Assembly: GCA_965223585.1 (NCBI GenBank)
Contig: CBDCWW010000015.1
Span: forward strand, 248,001-312,000
Source of the DNA: CBDCVN01 sp965223585
GTDB lineage: Bacteria > Deinococcota > Deinococci > Deinococcales > Trueperaceae
Length of the DNA stretch: 64,000 nucleotides
Direction: 5' to 3'
The notes under the pieces are model-generated. The model saw only the letters and a program-made list of their open reading frames with translations, ran no database searches and was not told where the DNA came from. The translations under genes and the position numbers were made by a program. Each line of letters starts with the position of its first letter. The stretch's first letter is position 1. Below are positions 27,901 to 37,183 of the stretch, piece after piece.

Positions 27901-28799
27901 TTGTAAACGTAGATCCTCCAATGCCTACCAATGGTTATCCTGTAGGAACTAAGGTAACACTTACAGCAGTACCTGATTCAGACTCTGCATTTGATGCATG
28001 GAGTGGAGATGCTTCAGGCAGCAATCCTGTTTTCATGCTAACTATGAATAGTAACAAATCAGTTGTTGCTAGGTTTGTTAAGACCTACGAACTTAAGGTT
28101 GAAGTTGAAGGTGAGGGAGAAGTAACTGTTGACCCTCAACCCAATGCTCCAAACAATCGTTATAAAGAAGGTACTCCCATCACCCTACTGGCAATCCCTG
28201 CAGAAGGCAATGAATTTAAGAGATGGGAAGGAGATTGTACTGGTGAGAATAGTGAAGGAAATAAATGCTTCCTTATTATGGATGGTGACAAAATGGTTAA
28301 AGCTGTTTTTGGCCCACCTTTTCCAGATGCTTGTCAACTACTACTCGATAACTTCAAAACTAGCATCTTCATTATTCAGGTAATTAACACCCTAAACATA
28401 ATAGATCAAAGTGGGCATTTCCAAGCACTTTTAAATAACCCTGACGTTGATCCAAGGTTACGTCAATTACTTCTTCAATGGGTTATAGTTTTTGGTGTTT
28501 TGAATGGCTCAATTACTGTTGAAGCCCCCCTACCCTTTATTGGTGTGACAGGTGAATTTTTTGCTGAAGCACAGAGTATAGAGGTTTCACAAGTTAATGG
28601 TAGCTGCAAAGTTGCTGCAACGGGCATGGGTTCAATCCCTCCTCGTTTTGATAATGTTGAAGCACAGTTTAATGCCACCATTGACCCTAGTACAGGTATT
28701 ATGAATGCAACATATGCATTGGGCACCAACGGAGTTTTCCCCGGAGGTCAACCTGCAACTGTAGAATTTGAAGCTCAGCTTGCAGCTCAAGAGCAATAA
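24942..28799 (+). CDS. Giant surface lipoprotein: Fn3, PKD and glycine-rich repeats
   Basis: 1285 residues with signal peptide and lipobox LAAC (Cys24). In order: fibronectin type III domain (about 38-130, PTNVTIQAQESQVIISWNAA); a beta-rich segment; two PKD-like domains (YSWDFDDGG and YSWDFGDSTQ); and a Pro-rich hinge (PPPPPPGFTCPPPP). A 450-residue Gly/Asn/Ala region follows, built on GGNGG and ATATGG motifs. Two InlB-B/Flg_new-like repeats come next (GTKVTLTAVPDSDSAFDAWS, EGTPITLLAIPAEGNEFKRW), then a 165-residue C-terminal domain shared with the paralogue at 29261-33756. A strong GGAGGA ribosome site precedes the ATG. Probably an adhesin or surface-coat protein; no catalytic domain seen. 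Confidence 0.85.
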   Translation: MFKNSRLNTLKYLILLLCLFLAACQTSKKGGPSNPPNSPTNVTIQAQESQVIISWNAANTATSYTIYLASEAGVSKSNYQNKANSQKVDNATSPHTISGLTNGTTYYFVVTATNSNGESTESSEVSATPAIQSNQFNPTQDTNLAAGDHNFDSINIPKGVKVTLEGDSTLNATGDIVVAGTLESDCDTISLLGKGDIAITGEINTECNNPNKSGNIIIETTGDIDVGTTDTEAKIESSGEVIIRDPTVEEWEFDVPLNANTQLASQQGGTIAPVCSASSDIVTDSASTDFPAEVRFFGKGVDPDRGPVTYSWDFDDGGSSTEQNPMHTFNAAGVYDVKLTVTDNENETCMATLSLVFEDDTTTPRRPAVWIEPDTSPLPPLIAVAGRAVDFPSLVEDFQSKNEDLTYSWDFGDSTQSSEVSPSHVYNTIGRYDISLSVSDPSNRKSIATASVYVVALGNPPPPPPGFTCPPPPVPPGYNFFNAAVAGRNRVVLLRPGNYIFGPGAVLTGLDGNNGAAGENGENGTSITVLITGKLIICGSTFITGHGGDGGDETDTSVAPATARAKGGHGGKSGNLRITAGGGVEFQLPRTTVDIGDGGFGGDAKATGGDGKDDCTTAQRGGSADARGGNGGKSAKFVTAFNVVGLALVDVIGGNGGDGGTATAIAGRGGKADCPQKATGGNGGKAKAVGGIGGEATLTGAIGFPPPPAGNFEGGNGGDAIATGGNGGDAIAKPDQPCQSTEATGGNGRRADSIAGKGAAGFNANGTDGDATATGGNGGEATATGGDCNANDGADGGNAEATGGEAGNARATRGAVSTANAGNGGNATATGGKGADCVDCAKVDGGNGGSATATGGKGGNASGDGTNTDGNGGNATANGGMGRTGDNGCTLLITGRGGNGGKGGDATANAGTSKGSGQIGQSGGKAGDGGDGNDGIPPNLPGDGGAAGIPKGNPTKPQDGIMGVGGNPCAQQTFKLSIDTSGSGTGIVNVDPPMPTNGYPVGTKVTLTAVPDSDSAFDAWSGDASGSNPVFMLTMNSNKSVVARFVKTYELKVEVEGEGEVTVDPQPNAPNNRYKEGTPITLLAIPAEGNEFKRWEGDCTGENSEGNKCFLIMDGDKMVKAVFGPPFPDACQLLLDNFKTSIFIIQVINTLNIIDQSGHFQALLNNPDVDPRLRQLLLQWVIVFGVLNGSITVEAPLPFIGVTGEFFAEAQSIEVSQVNGSCKVAATGMGSIPPRFDNVEAQFNATIDPSTGIMNATYALGTNGVFPGGQPATVEFEAQLAAQEQ
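26570..27840 (+). repeat. Glycine-rich GGNGG/ATATGG repeat tract
   Basis: Low-complexity coding tract of short imperfect repeats translating to GGNGGxATATGG and similar units, with interspersed Cys. Antisense open frames here are artefacts of the repetition. Comparable in composition to glycine-rich repeat surface proteins elsewhere, but with no recognisable family. Confidence 0.8.
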
Positions 28800-28843
28800 T
28801 TCATTTAAGTTGCTTGTCTAGAAATAATGCAAGCAACATAGAG

Positions 28844-28879
28844 TTTAAAGCCCATAAATCTAAGTTTATGGGCTTTAAA
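28844..28879 (+). terminator. Terminator of the 24942 gene
   Basis: Perfect 15-bp stem (28844-28858 with 28865-28879) with a 6-nt loop, followed by TTTTTAAAA. GC-rich core GCCC/GGGC. Located 45 nt after the stop codon. Confidence 0.88.
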
Positions 28880-29260
28880 TTTTTAAAATATAGACTATTT
28901 ACGATAACAAAATGTCAGTCACTTCTGTGGCTGGCCCAAGCCTTATCGCAACCATCAATGTTGAAGTTGGTTAGGTAAGACAAGCTTCTTGGGATGGTGG
29001 TGGTGCAAAAACTATAACTGTTAAATTCTGCTTTTTAGGTTCAGGTGGCAATATTGAAGATATAGCTAATGAGCTAGTAATTTACAGTCAGTGTTTTTGA
29101 GTCTTTAATCTTCTTGCTCAACCCTCAACCATTTTAACGCCTTCTTTACACTACTTAGCCTACCCTTACATTGGGAAGAAGTAGGCCAATTGTTTAGAAC
29201 TAGGGCTAGGGTTTTGCACAAAGATCAGTGATTATACTTTTCAAATTTTAGGAGGAAAGA
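28880..29260 (+). other. Intergenic region with a possible coding relic and duplicated control region
   Basis: From 28912 a frame beginning MSVTSVAGPSLIATINVEVG is closed by a single TAG and continues in the same frame as VRQASWDGGGAKTITVKFCF and further to a stop at about 29100. This suggests a decayed secreted-domain fragment. The following 200 bases resemble 24720-24941. GGAGGA at about 29250 is the ribosome site for the next gene. Confidence 0.4.
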
Positions 29261-30590
29261 ATGTTCAAAAATCCAAGATTAAATACTTTAAAATACTTAA
29301 TCCTTCTAGTATTCGTATCTTTAGTTGCTTGTGAAACATCGAAAAAAGGTGGAGCACCTAGCAACCCTACTAATGTAACAATTCAGGCACAAGAATCTCA
29401 GGTAATTATTTCTTGGAGTGCTGTTAATGGTACTACTTCATACACAGTTTATCTAGCTTCTGAAGCAGGAGTGAACAAGAGTAATTATCAAAGTAAAGCT
29501 AATAGTCAAAAAGTTGATAACGCGACCTCGCCTCATACCATATCAGGATTGACTAATGGAACAGCTTACTACTTTGTAGTCACTGCTACAAACTCTAACG
29601 GTGAATCAACAGAATCAAGCGAGGTATCTGCCACACCTACAATTCAAAGTAATCAATTTAACCCTACTCAGGACACTAATTTAGCAGCAGGAGATTATAA
29701 CTTTGACTCTATCAACATCCCTAAAGGTGTTAAAGTAACTTTAGAGGGTAATGTTGTCATTAATGTTACAGGTAACTTAAAAATTGATGGTGATGTGATT
29801 GCTGACTGTACCAAAGTCGAAATTCGTGTACAGGGAGACTTTGACTTAGATGGTTTAGTTACAAACATATGTACAGATCAGTCTGCAGAACCTGAAGACT
29901 TAAAAATTGTAGCTGATGGCAATTTAACCATTGGTTCAACTATTTCTGATGAAGAAGCTGTAACTACTGATGGCTTTTTAACAATTGTGGACTCAGCAAC
30001 AGAGAATGACTCCTTAGAGCCATTTGTTGAATTCACTAGTTTGGAAAAAGCACTTGCAACTGCTCCATTGGTTAGTGCTAGTAATCTACAAACTCAACAA
30101 GGTGGAGGTGGTAGTGGAGTTGTAAATAAACCTGTAAGGGGTAAAAAAGGAGTTAATATTAGAAGGACAGAAAACCTAAATATGAACGTTGGTGCTAGCA
30201 CTGCTGGTAATGGACAGGAAATCCCTGCAGGAGTTGCCGTTGACTGTGATAAAAGCAATACCATAGGTGGCAGGGGAGGGACTATTTTTCTTGCTTCACG
30301 GAATGGTACTTTAACTATTGCTGGTAACCTTACTGCAGGTAATGGTGGTAAGGGTGCTGATTGTACTGCTAACAACCCTGCTGGAGATGCAAGTGCAAAA
30401 GCTGGTCATGGTGGTAATGGTGGTAGCGTTCTTGTAGGTGGTCAAAATATTGTTTTTCAAGGAGCTATTACTTTAACACGTGGTAATGGTGGTGCTGGTG
30501 GTATAGCAACAGCAAAAGCAGGAGATGGACCTGCTCCTTGTGAAGATGGTTTTGACGCAGCAGTTCCCGATCCACTTGAAAAAGCTGTCA
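29261..30590 (+). pseudogene. 5' half of an IS-interrupted paralogous Fn3/glycine-rich lipoprotein
   Basis: Lipobox signal peptide (VACE context) and an Fn3 domain almost identical to the 24942 protein, then a beta-rich segment and the first part of a glycine-rich tract (GGNGGKGADC, GGNGGSVLVGG). It lacks the PKD domains of the paralogue. The frame is broken after EKAV by an insertion sequence; as it stands it ends RGM at 30601. With 32213-33756 it would give 957 residues. Confidence 0.86.
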
Positions 30591-32208
30591 GAGGCATGTA
30601 GTCTCTCATAAACTTTTGCAAAGTTAACGCATCAGTTGATAACTCCTAATAGCAAGGGTAAAATCAGTTATGAAGTCTCGAAAAGACTTATGTGCCACAG
30701 CCCTATATAAAAAACTAAGAGAAACCTATGCAGAGATAGAGGATCATCGACCAAATGAGGTTGATATATCTGTTGAAGATGTACTGATGTCAGGTTTTGC
30801 TATGTTTGCTCTAAAAGATGGTTCCCTATTACGCTTTGACCAAAGAAGACAAGATGGAGAAGAAAGGAAAAATTTAGAAAGGGTGTATGGGATAGAGGAA
30901 ATTCCTAGTGATACAAGGATGAGGGAAGTAATAGATGAAGTTGACCCAGAGGAAATAAAAAAGGGATTTAAGGTAGTTTTCAAAGAGGTGCAAAGGGGAG
31001 GGTTACTGAAAGAATACACTTACCTAGATGGATATTACTTAGTGTCCCTAGATGGAACACAGTATTTCAAGTCAAAAGAGATAAGTTGTCCAGGATGTTT
31101 AGAGCGCAAACACAAAAATGGAGAAGTAAGTTATTCTCATCAGTTAATGGGAGCAGTAATAGTACATCCAGACAAGGCAGAAGTAATACCAATAGGTGTA
31201 GAGGCAATAATAAAACAAGATGGAGAAACAAAGAATGATTGTGAGCGTAATGCAGGAAAGAGATTAGTAGAAGACATAAGAAAAGATCACCCCAAACTCA
31301 AAGTAATAATTTTAGAGGATGGATTACACTCTACGGGACCTAACTTAAGGGAGTTAGAAAAGCAAGGGATGAGTTACATAATAGGTGCAAAACAAAGTAA
31401 CCACAAGAAACTATTTGAGGAATTGGAAAAAAGAAAAGAGTCAGGTGAAAGTCATACTCATAAGGTAGTAGAAGGAGAAACGGGAGTAGAACACCATTTT
31501 CACTACAGCAATGATATAGCAATAAATGCCTCAAATGAAGATGTCAGGGTGAATGTGTTGGAGTATTGGGAAAGGAGTGAAAAGAAGACGCAGTATTTTA
31601 CGTGGGTAACAGATATGGAGATAAATGAAGAAAATGTAGAAGAGATAATGCGAGCAGGGAGGGCAAGATGGAAAATGGAGAATGAGACACTAAATACACT
31701 AAAGAACCAAGGGTACAAAGCAGAGCATAATTATGGGCATGGAAAAAAGAATCTGTCAGTCAATTTCACGATACTGATGATGCAAGCATTCCTAGTGGAT
31801 CAAGTACTACAATTAGCATGTCCAGTGTTTAAAGCAGCAAAAGCAAAATGTAGGACTAAAAAACTACTATGGGAAAGGGTAAGGCATTTGTTTTACACTT
31901 TGCCCTTTGAGTGTATGGAGGATATCTACAGGGCAATAACACATGGTTTCAGAGTAACAGGCTATGAAATCCTTTATGACACGTCATAGAAGTAGAGTAG
32001 TACTGCAGGAAAAACTGTAGAAAAACTAAAACACAGAGGTGCCATTTGAAAATCTCTCATAGAAGTGGTGCTAGGTATTTTTATGCCTTCTGGAAACAAG
32101 TACATTTCACAAACAACTCATGCTGGATATTTTCTCTCATTTTTAAATGCTTTTGGATGAAGTTACTCGTCAATTTTTGTAAAATGAGGTGTCCTTACTC
32201 AAGCTATA
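30591..32208. mobile_element. Insertion sequence of a third family (ISNCY/ISDol1-like)
   Basis: About 1.6 kb. The flanks share GTCA (30587-30590 and 32209-32212), which I take as a 4-bp target duplication because joining there restores the host frame (EKAV then KNPVGSEITG). Terminal inverted repeats are weak (GCATGTAGT-type left, GCTTGAGTA-type right), so the exact ends are uncertain by a few bases. One transposase is encoded on the plus strand, and no CTCGAG site was found. The 230 bp after the transposase gene hold no gene. Confidence 0.8.
30670..31989 (+). CDS. Transposase (ISNCY/ISDol1-like)
   Basis: 439 residues. SLDGTQYFKSKEISCPGCL, SYSHQLMGAVIVHPDKAEVI, IILEDGLHSTGPNLREL and a late Glu in GRARWKMENETLNTLKNQGY outline an RNase-H-like DDE transposase with a CPxC motif after the first Asp, as in the ISDol1 group. 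The assignment to group is from memory of that motif pattern; an IS4-like family is the alternative. Full length with intact motifs. Confidence 0.8.
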   Translation: MKSRKDLCATALYKKLRETYAEIEDHRPNEVDISVEDVLMSGFAMFALKDGSLLRFDQRRQDGEERKNLERVYGIEEIPSDTRMREVIDEVDPEEIKKGFKVVFKEVQRGGLLKEYTYLDGYYLVSLDGTQYFKSKEISCPGCLERKHKNGEVSYSHQLMGAVIVHPDKAEVIPIGVEAIIKQDGETKNDCERNAGKRLVEDIRKDHPKLKVIILEDGLHSTGPNLRELEKQGMSYIIGAKQSNHKKLFEELEKRKESGESHTHKVVEGETGVEHHFHYSNDIAINASNEDVRVNVLEYWERSEKKTQYFTWVTDMEINEENVEEIMRAGRARWKMENETLNTLKNQGYKAEHNYGHGKKNLSVNFTILMMQAFLVDQVLQLACPVFKAAKAKCRTKKLLWERVRHLFYTLPFECMEDIYRAITHGFRVTGYEILYDTS

Positions 32209-33756
32209 GTCAAAAACCCTGTGGGATCGGAAATTACTGGTTTTGACGCTACCTCCCTTGGTGGTAATGGTGGCGATTCAGGCGGTATAGGCTACCTTTA
32301 TTTTGTTCCCGGTGGCATAACTGGTGTTCCTATTGAAGATGGTGCCAATGGTGGTGTAGGTGGTGCTGCTAAAGCAACTGGTGGTAATGGTAGGGATTGC
32401 AATAATGGTAATGGTGGTGCTGGTGGTACAGCCACAGCCACAGGTGGCGAAGGTGGTGATGGTGCAACAGGTAAAATCTGGGCTCCTAATGGTCATAAGT
32501 CTGGTGATGGTGGTGAGGCAACTGCTACAGGTGGTAATGGCGGCAAAGGATCAGGTGTTTGTCGACCACCACCAGCAACATTACAAGGTAAAAAAGGTGG
32601 TCTGGGTGGTGCTGCAACTGCAACAGGAGGAGAACCGGGGCAAAAAGGCTTGAAGGGTAAAGGTCAAAAAGGCAAAGCCACTGCTAAAGGTGGTGATGGT
32701 GGTGATGGTGGTGATGGTATTGCGCCAGGTTCATTTGGTGATGGTGCTAAAGCAAATGAAGTCAAGGCTATGGGACAACCTCCAATTGAAATTGATGGAA
32801 AAGATGGAAAGGATGGTAAGCGTTGTACTTTTACAATAAGTATTGGTATTGTTGGCAATGACAAAGATGTAGAATTAGAACTAAACCCTCCAATGCCTGT
32901 TGGTGGTTATAAAGCTGGAACTAAGGTAAAAGTTACAATAAAACTTAAAGATGGTTCAGACTTTGTATTTTGTGAATGGACTAAAGGTGTTCCAGATGGT
33001 GATAAGAACAAATCTAGCATCGAAGTGATGGTGATGGATAGGGACATATCCCTTGTTGCCAAAGTTGTTAAGGCATATGAACTCGAGGTTAAAGTTGAAG
33101 GCGAGGGAAAAGTAACTGTTGATCCTCAACCCAACGCTCCAAACAAGCGCTATAAAGAAGGTACTGATATTACCTTAACAGCAAACCCTGCGCAAGGCAA
33201 TGAGTTTAAAAAATGGGAAGGAGATTGTGCTGGTAGTGCAGGAAATACTTGCTCTCTTACTATGGACAGTGACAAAATGGCTAAAGCTATTTTTGGTCCA
33301 CCTCTTGCAGGCGCTTGTCAGCTACTACTTGATAACTTTAGAGCTAGCATCTTCATTATTAAAGTAATCAACTCATTAGACATAATTGATCCAAGTTCGC
33401 ATTTTCTAGAACTTCTTAATGACCCTGTTGAACCACAATTGCGTCAATTACTTATTCAAATGATTATATCTTTTATTATCATTAATGATTCAACCAATGT
33501 TGAGTTTCCCCTACCACTTATTGATGTGGCAGGTGGATTTGAGGCTACACAAGTTAATGGTAATTGTAAAATTGCTGCAATAGGTATAGGCCCACTTTTT
33601 GATCCTGAACCCAACGTTGAGGCACAGTTTGATGCCATCATCAACCCTAGTACAGGTATTATGAATGCAACATATGCTTTGGGTACTAATGGAACTATTG
33701 GAGGTCAACCTGCAACTGTAGAGTTTGAAGCTCAGCTTGCAGCTCAAAAGCAATAG
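32209..33756 (+). pseudogene. 3' half of the interrupted Fn3/glycine-rich lipoprotein
   Basis: It continues the frame of 29261-30590: glycine-rich GGNGG tract, two InlB-B-like beta-grasp repeats (GTKVKVTIKLKDGSDFVFCE, EGTDITLTANPAQGNEFKKW) and the C-terminal domain shared with the 24942 protein (ACQLLLDNFRASIFIIKVIN). A GTG at 32221 could start translation but has no ribosome site and no signal peptide, so this half is presumably not functional on its own. Confidence 0.85.
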
Positions 33757-33798
33757 TTCATGTAAACTACTTGTGTATCGAGCAATAAAAATAAATTG

Positions 33799-33830
33799 TA
33801 AAGCCCGTGAGCTTAGCTTGCGGGCTTTAA
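33799..33830. terminator. Bidirectional terminator between the lipoprotein gene and malQ
   Basis: Stem TAAAGCCCGTGAGC with GCTTGCGGGCTTTA around a TTA loop; GU pairs fill the two mismatches. The stop codon of malQ (33827-33829) lies in the stem, so the hairpin serves both convergent genes. Confidence 0.82.
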
Positions 33831-35347
33831 CTTTGCTTTACAACATTGCAACGTCCATACACCTCAGTTATATCTTTTAATCTTCCCACGATGTCTTTAG
33901 GGATGTCTGTAAATTTAAAACGCCAAGACCAATTACCTGAAGCTTCACTAGGAGTATTCATGCGCGCTGTACTATCAAGACCCAAAATGTCTTGTAAGGT
34001 AGTTATTGCAAAAACAGCAGGTGAGCTGTAAGCTAATCGGATAAGGTCCCAAGAGATGCTTTTGCCATCTTTACCAAGATAACGACATACAAAATCCTTT
34101 TCCTGCTTAGAGACCTTTGCAAACCAACTTACTGTAGTGTCATTGTCATGAGTACCTGTATAAACAACACTATTAGGTAAGTAATTGTGTGGCAAATATG
34201 GATTACTAGGAACAGAAAAAGCAAATTGTAAAATTTTCATTCCTAATAACTGATTGTCATCGCGCAGCTTTTCTACCGCAGGAGTAATAACCCCTAAATC
34301 CTCTGCAATGATTGGTAAAGGTTCAATAAGCTCTTTTTTAACAGCATCAAAGAAATCTTGCCCCGGACCTTTAACCCAATTACCTTTTATAGCTGTAGGC
34401 TCTTTAGCAGGAATCTCCCAGTAGGCTTCTAAACCCCTAAAGTGATCTATACGCACTATGTCAAAAAGCTTAAAAGCCTGTTTTAATCGTTTTATCCACC
34501 AAGAAAACTCATGCTGTCTCATTACCTTCCAATTGTAAAGGGGATTACCCCAACGTTGCCCTATTTTACTAAAGTAATCTGGAGGCACACCTGCAACTAC
34601 TGTAGGATTACCCTCATTATCAAGATAAAAAAGCTCTGGATTGGCCCAAGCATCGGCAGAATCAGCAGCTACAAAGATGGGGACATCACCTATAATATTA
34701 ATACCCTTTTTATTAGCATAGTTTTTTACTGTTATCCATTGAGTAAAGAAAAGCCACTGCCAGTACTTATATTTCATTATGTTATTTGCTAATTTTTCTT
34801 GCCAAGCATTTAAAGCTTTGGGTACACGAGAGCGAATTTCTGTTTGCCAGTCTTGCCAAGCTTTGCTTTGATTAGCTTCTTTGTAAGCCATAAATAGAGC
34901 GTAGTCATTAAGCCAATAACTTGCACTTTTACAGAACTTAGCAAAATTTTGGGTTTGTTTTTCTGTGGCTCGAGCTTTAAAAAGCTCATAGGACTGATCT
35001 AAGACCCTTATTTTAGCAGATATAACTTGACCATAATTCACTTTTCGATCAGGAAATTTAGGAAAATCAGCAAGATGTTTTTCTGCTAGTAAACCTTCTT
35101 TAAGAAGTGATTCAAGGCTAATAAGGTAAGGATTACCAGCAAAAGCACTAAAACATTGATAGGGACTGTCACCGTAACCAGTGTGACCCAAAGGCATGAC
35201 TTGCCAAAGGTGTTGACCAGATTGTGCTAGAAAATCAACCCACTTGAAAGCACTCCTACCTAATTCACCAATTCCATAAGGGCTTGGTAAAGAAGTAGGG
35301 TGTAAAATGATGCCTGCAGAACGTTGGAAATATGAGAGATTATGCAA
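33827..35347 (-). CDS. malQ: 4-alpha-glucanotransferase (amylomaltase)
   Basis: GH77 enzyme transferring maltodextrin segments between alpha-glucans in glycogen or maltodextrin metabolism. N-terminal LHPTSLPSPYGIGELG, the SPYQCFSAFAGNPYLI active-site loop, nucleophile Asp in RIDHFRGLEAYWEIPA, acid/base Glu in IIAEDLGVITP and the Asp of GTHDNDTT are all present. 506 residues, normal length. The start is TTG (35345-35347) and overlaps the end of the upstream kinase gene by 8 nt, so the two are translationally coupled. This is an unusual pairing without an evident functional link. Confidence 0.93.
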   Translation of the reverse strand: MHNLSYFQRSAGIILHPTSLPSPYGIGELGRSAFKWVDFLAQSGQHLWQVMPLGHTGYGDSPYQCFSAFAGNPYLISLESLLKEGLLAEKHLADFPKFPDRKVNYGQVISAKIRVLDQSYELFKARATEKQTQNFAKFCKSASYWLNDYALFMAYKEANQSKAWQDWQTEIRSRVPKALNAWQEKLANNIMKYKYWQWLFFTQWITVKNYANKKGINIIGDVPIFVAADSADAWANPELFYLDNEGNPTVVAGVPPDYFSKIGQRWGNPLYNWKVMRQHEFSWWIKRLKQAFKLFDIVRIDHFRGLEAYWEIPAKEPTAIKGNWVKGPGQDFFDAVKKELIEPLPIIAEDLGVITPAVEKLRDDNQLLGMKILQFAFSVPSNPYLPHNYLPNSVVYTGTHDNDTTVSWFAKVSKQEKDFVCRYLGKDGKSISWDLIRLAYSSPAVFAITTLQDILGLDSTARMNTPSEASGNWSWRFKFTDIPKDIVGRLKDITEVYGRCNVVKQS

Positions 35348-37082
35348 CTCTTGCCATTTCCCACTCAGCCTCTAAAGGCAAATGTAAGCTAAAGGTGGAT
35401 CCCTCACCCAATTTACTCTCAACAACTATGTCTCCATTTAAAATTTTAGTGTAGCGTCGGCAAAGGGCTAACCCTAAACCATTACCCCCATAACTCCGTG
35501 TTTGCGTATTATCAAGTTGCATAAAAGAGGTGAATATATGTTCTAAATGCTCTTGGGCAACACCTATGCCGGTATCAGTGACACTAATTACAAATTCTTG
35601 TTCTAAACGTTTGGCGCTGAGGGTAATTTCACCGTTCTTGGTAAACTTATTGGCATTATCTAAAAGATGATAGATAATTTTTTGAAGCTTGTTCTGATCA
35701 CTCTTTATCTTCCCTAGATTACTCTCTATTTCCATCTTAAAATTGTTACCTTTACGGGAAAAGTCTTTTATTATATTCATGACAGTAATTTCTAGAAAAG
35801 TTTTCAAATCAAAGTAGCTAGACTCTAGTTTGGCGGCATTTGCTTCTAAACGGGCGTACTCGAGCACTCTCTGTATCATTTCCTTTAAGCGATGACTTTG
35901 TTCTAAAACATCACCTAGATATTGCTTTTGCATGTCATTTAAAGGTCCAGCAACCTCCTCATATAAAAGCTCATTAAAACCAATTATGGCTGTTAGCGGA
36001 GTATTTAGTTCATGCCTCATATTGGCTAAAAAGTTATTTTGAACACTCTTGGCAAGTTCAGCAGCTTCTTTGGCTTGCCTTAAGGTTTCTTCAATTTCAG
36101 CTTGTTCAGTTATGTCAAACAAAACTAGAATTTGTCCTCGAGTATGATCACCTCGTTTTAAAGGTGAAGATTTAAGCTCAATCACACGATCTTTAAGCTT
36201 AAGCCTCTGAGGCTGGCCAGAATTTAAGGCAGTTACAGCTACTTCTTTGGAAACATCTTTAATATGCACACCAATTACACTGGCTTGATTCTCATCTAAC
36301 ATATTAGCAGCAGCACTGTTTATATCTAGCAGGCGTTGCCTATGATCTAACACTATAACTCCTTCATTCATTTGCTCCACAGCTAAACTACGTGCCACAG
36401 GCACAAGGTCAAAAAGTTTGTGACGGAACATGCCCCAAACAAGTGTTAAAATGCTTAGGATAAAAGCGAAAGGCGATAAATCGACTACACGAAAAGCACC
36501 CGTTAAGTAAGTAATGTTGCCAACCATTGGCAAAAGTAAACCAACCAATAAACTTCCTAGCTGTCCTTGGTATTTTGCAGGAGTGCGAAAAAGCCTAAAC
36601 AGTAAAGTTGAAGTGCCAGCAGCCAGCAAAGCATAGGTGTAGCAGATGTTCAACCAAAACCAGAATCCATAATCAGTTTCAAAAGTCTGATAAGGACCTA
36701 GGCGTATATTTGACCAGATAAGTTCATGTTGCTCATTACTAAAAACTAAAGCAATGGTTATAAGGGGTAGCACAAAGAGTGTTAGATTTGTGATGCGGAA
36801 TTTTTTGAGGATACCACTAAAGCTTAAGCAAAATAAAAACCAGCCCACAGGTAAAGTAGTTATGCCTAAGTATGATATTTTAGCCCAAATAAGTACAGAG
36901 GATAACTCTGAGCTTAATAGCTCGAATCCATAAGCAAAAGCCCAAAAGCCTGCAGCTAAAGTAGTAAAGGCCAGTGCTTTAGCCCCTGTGGCCTCACGAC
37001 GTTGCCACAAGAAAACTGCTAGTATAGTGGCTGTAATAGCAGCTACAAAAAGTGGTAGAGAAAAAGAAGAAGGTTGCCACAT
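35340..37082 (-). CDS. Sensor histidine kinase with 7-transmembrane input domain
   Basis: 580 residues. About seven membrane helices (residues 8-245) form a 7TM histidine-kinase input domain. A PAS domain follows (EQMNEGVIVLDHRQRLLDIN), then a HisKA dimerisation domain with phospho-acceptor His in NMRHELNTPLTAIIGF. The HATPase domain has N box LLDNANKF, G1 DTGIGVAQEH and G2 GGNGLGLALC. No response regulator is adjacent, so it is an orphan kinase here. It overlaps malQ by 8 nt. Confidence 0.9.
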   Translation of the reverse strand: MWQPSSFSLPLFVAAITATILAVFLWQRREATGAKALAFTTLAAGFWAFAYGFELLSSELSSVLIWAKISYLGITTLPVGWFLFCLSFSGILKKFRITNLTLFVLPLITIALVFSNEQHELIWSNIRLGPYQTFETDYGFWFWLNICYTYALLAAGTSTLLFRLFRTPAKYQGQLGSLLVGLLLPMVGNITYLTGAFRVVDLSPFAFILSILTLVWGMFRHKLFDLVPVARSLAVEQMNEGVIVLDHRQRLLDINSAAANMLDENQASVIGVHIKDVSKEVAVTALNSGQPQRLKLKDRVIELKSSPLKRGDHTRGQILVLFDITEQAEIEETLRQAKEAAELAKSVQNNFLANMRHELNTPLTAIIGFNELLYEEVAGPLNDMQKQYLGDVLEQSHRLKEMIQRVLEYARLEANAAKLESSYFDLKTFLEITVMNIIKDFSRKGNNFKMEIESNLGKIKSDQNKLQKIIYHLLDNANKFTKNGEITLSAKRLEQEFVISVTDTGIGVAQEHLEHIFTSFMQLDNTQTRSYGGNGLGLALCRRYTKILNGDIVVESKLGEGSTFSLHLPLEAEWEMARVA

Positions 37083-37183
37083 AACTTAAGCGATCATTCT
37101 CTTATAAAGCAACATTAAGTAATGCCACTTAGTTAGGAATAATAGGACTATTTTTATCACAGATTTGTGACAGAACTATAAGT

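Noticed and set aside
26699..27906. Pro-, Thr- or Val-rich frames in other frames of the glycine-rich tract
   Set aside because: Artefacts of GGT-rich repeated codons; the main frame is continuous through the whole 1285-residue protein.
24942..28799. PE-PGRS-type mycobacterial protein
   Set aside because: Only the glycine-rich composition is similar; there is no PE domain, and lipobox, Fn3 and PKD domains show a different architecture.
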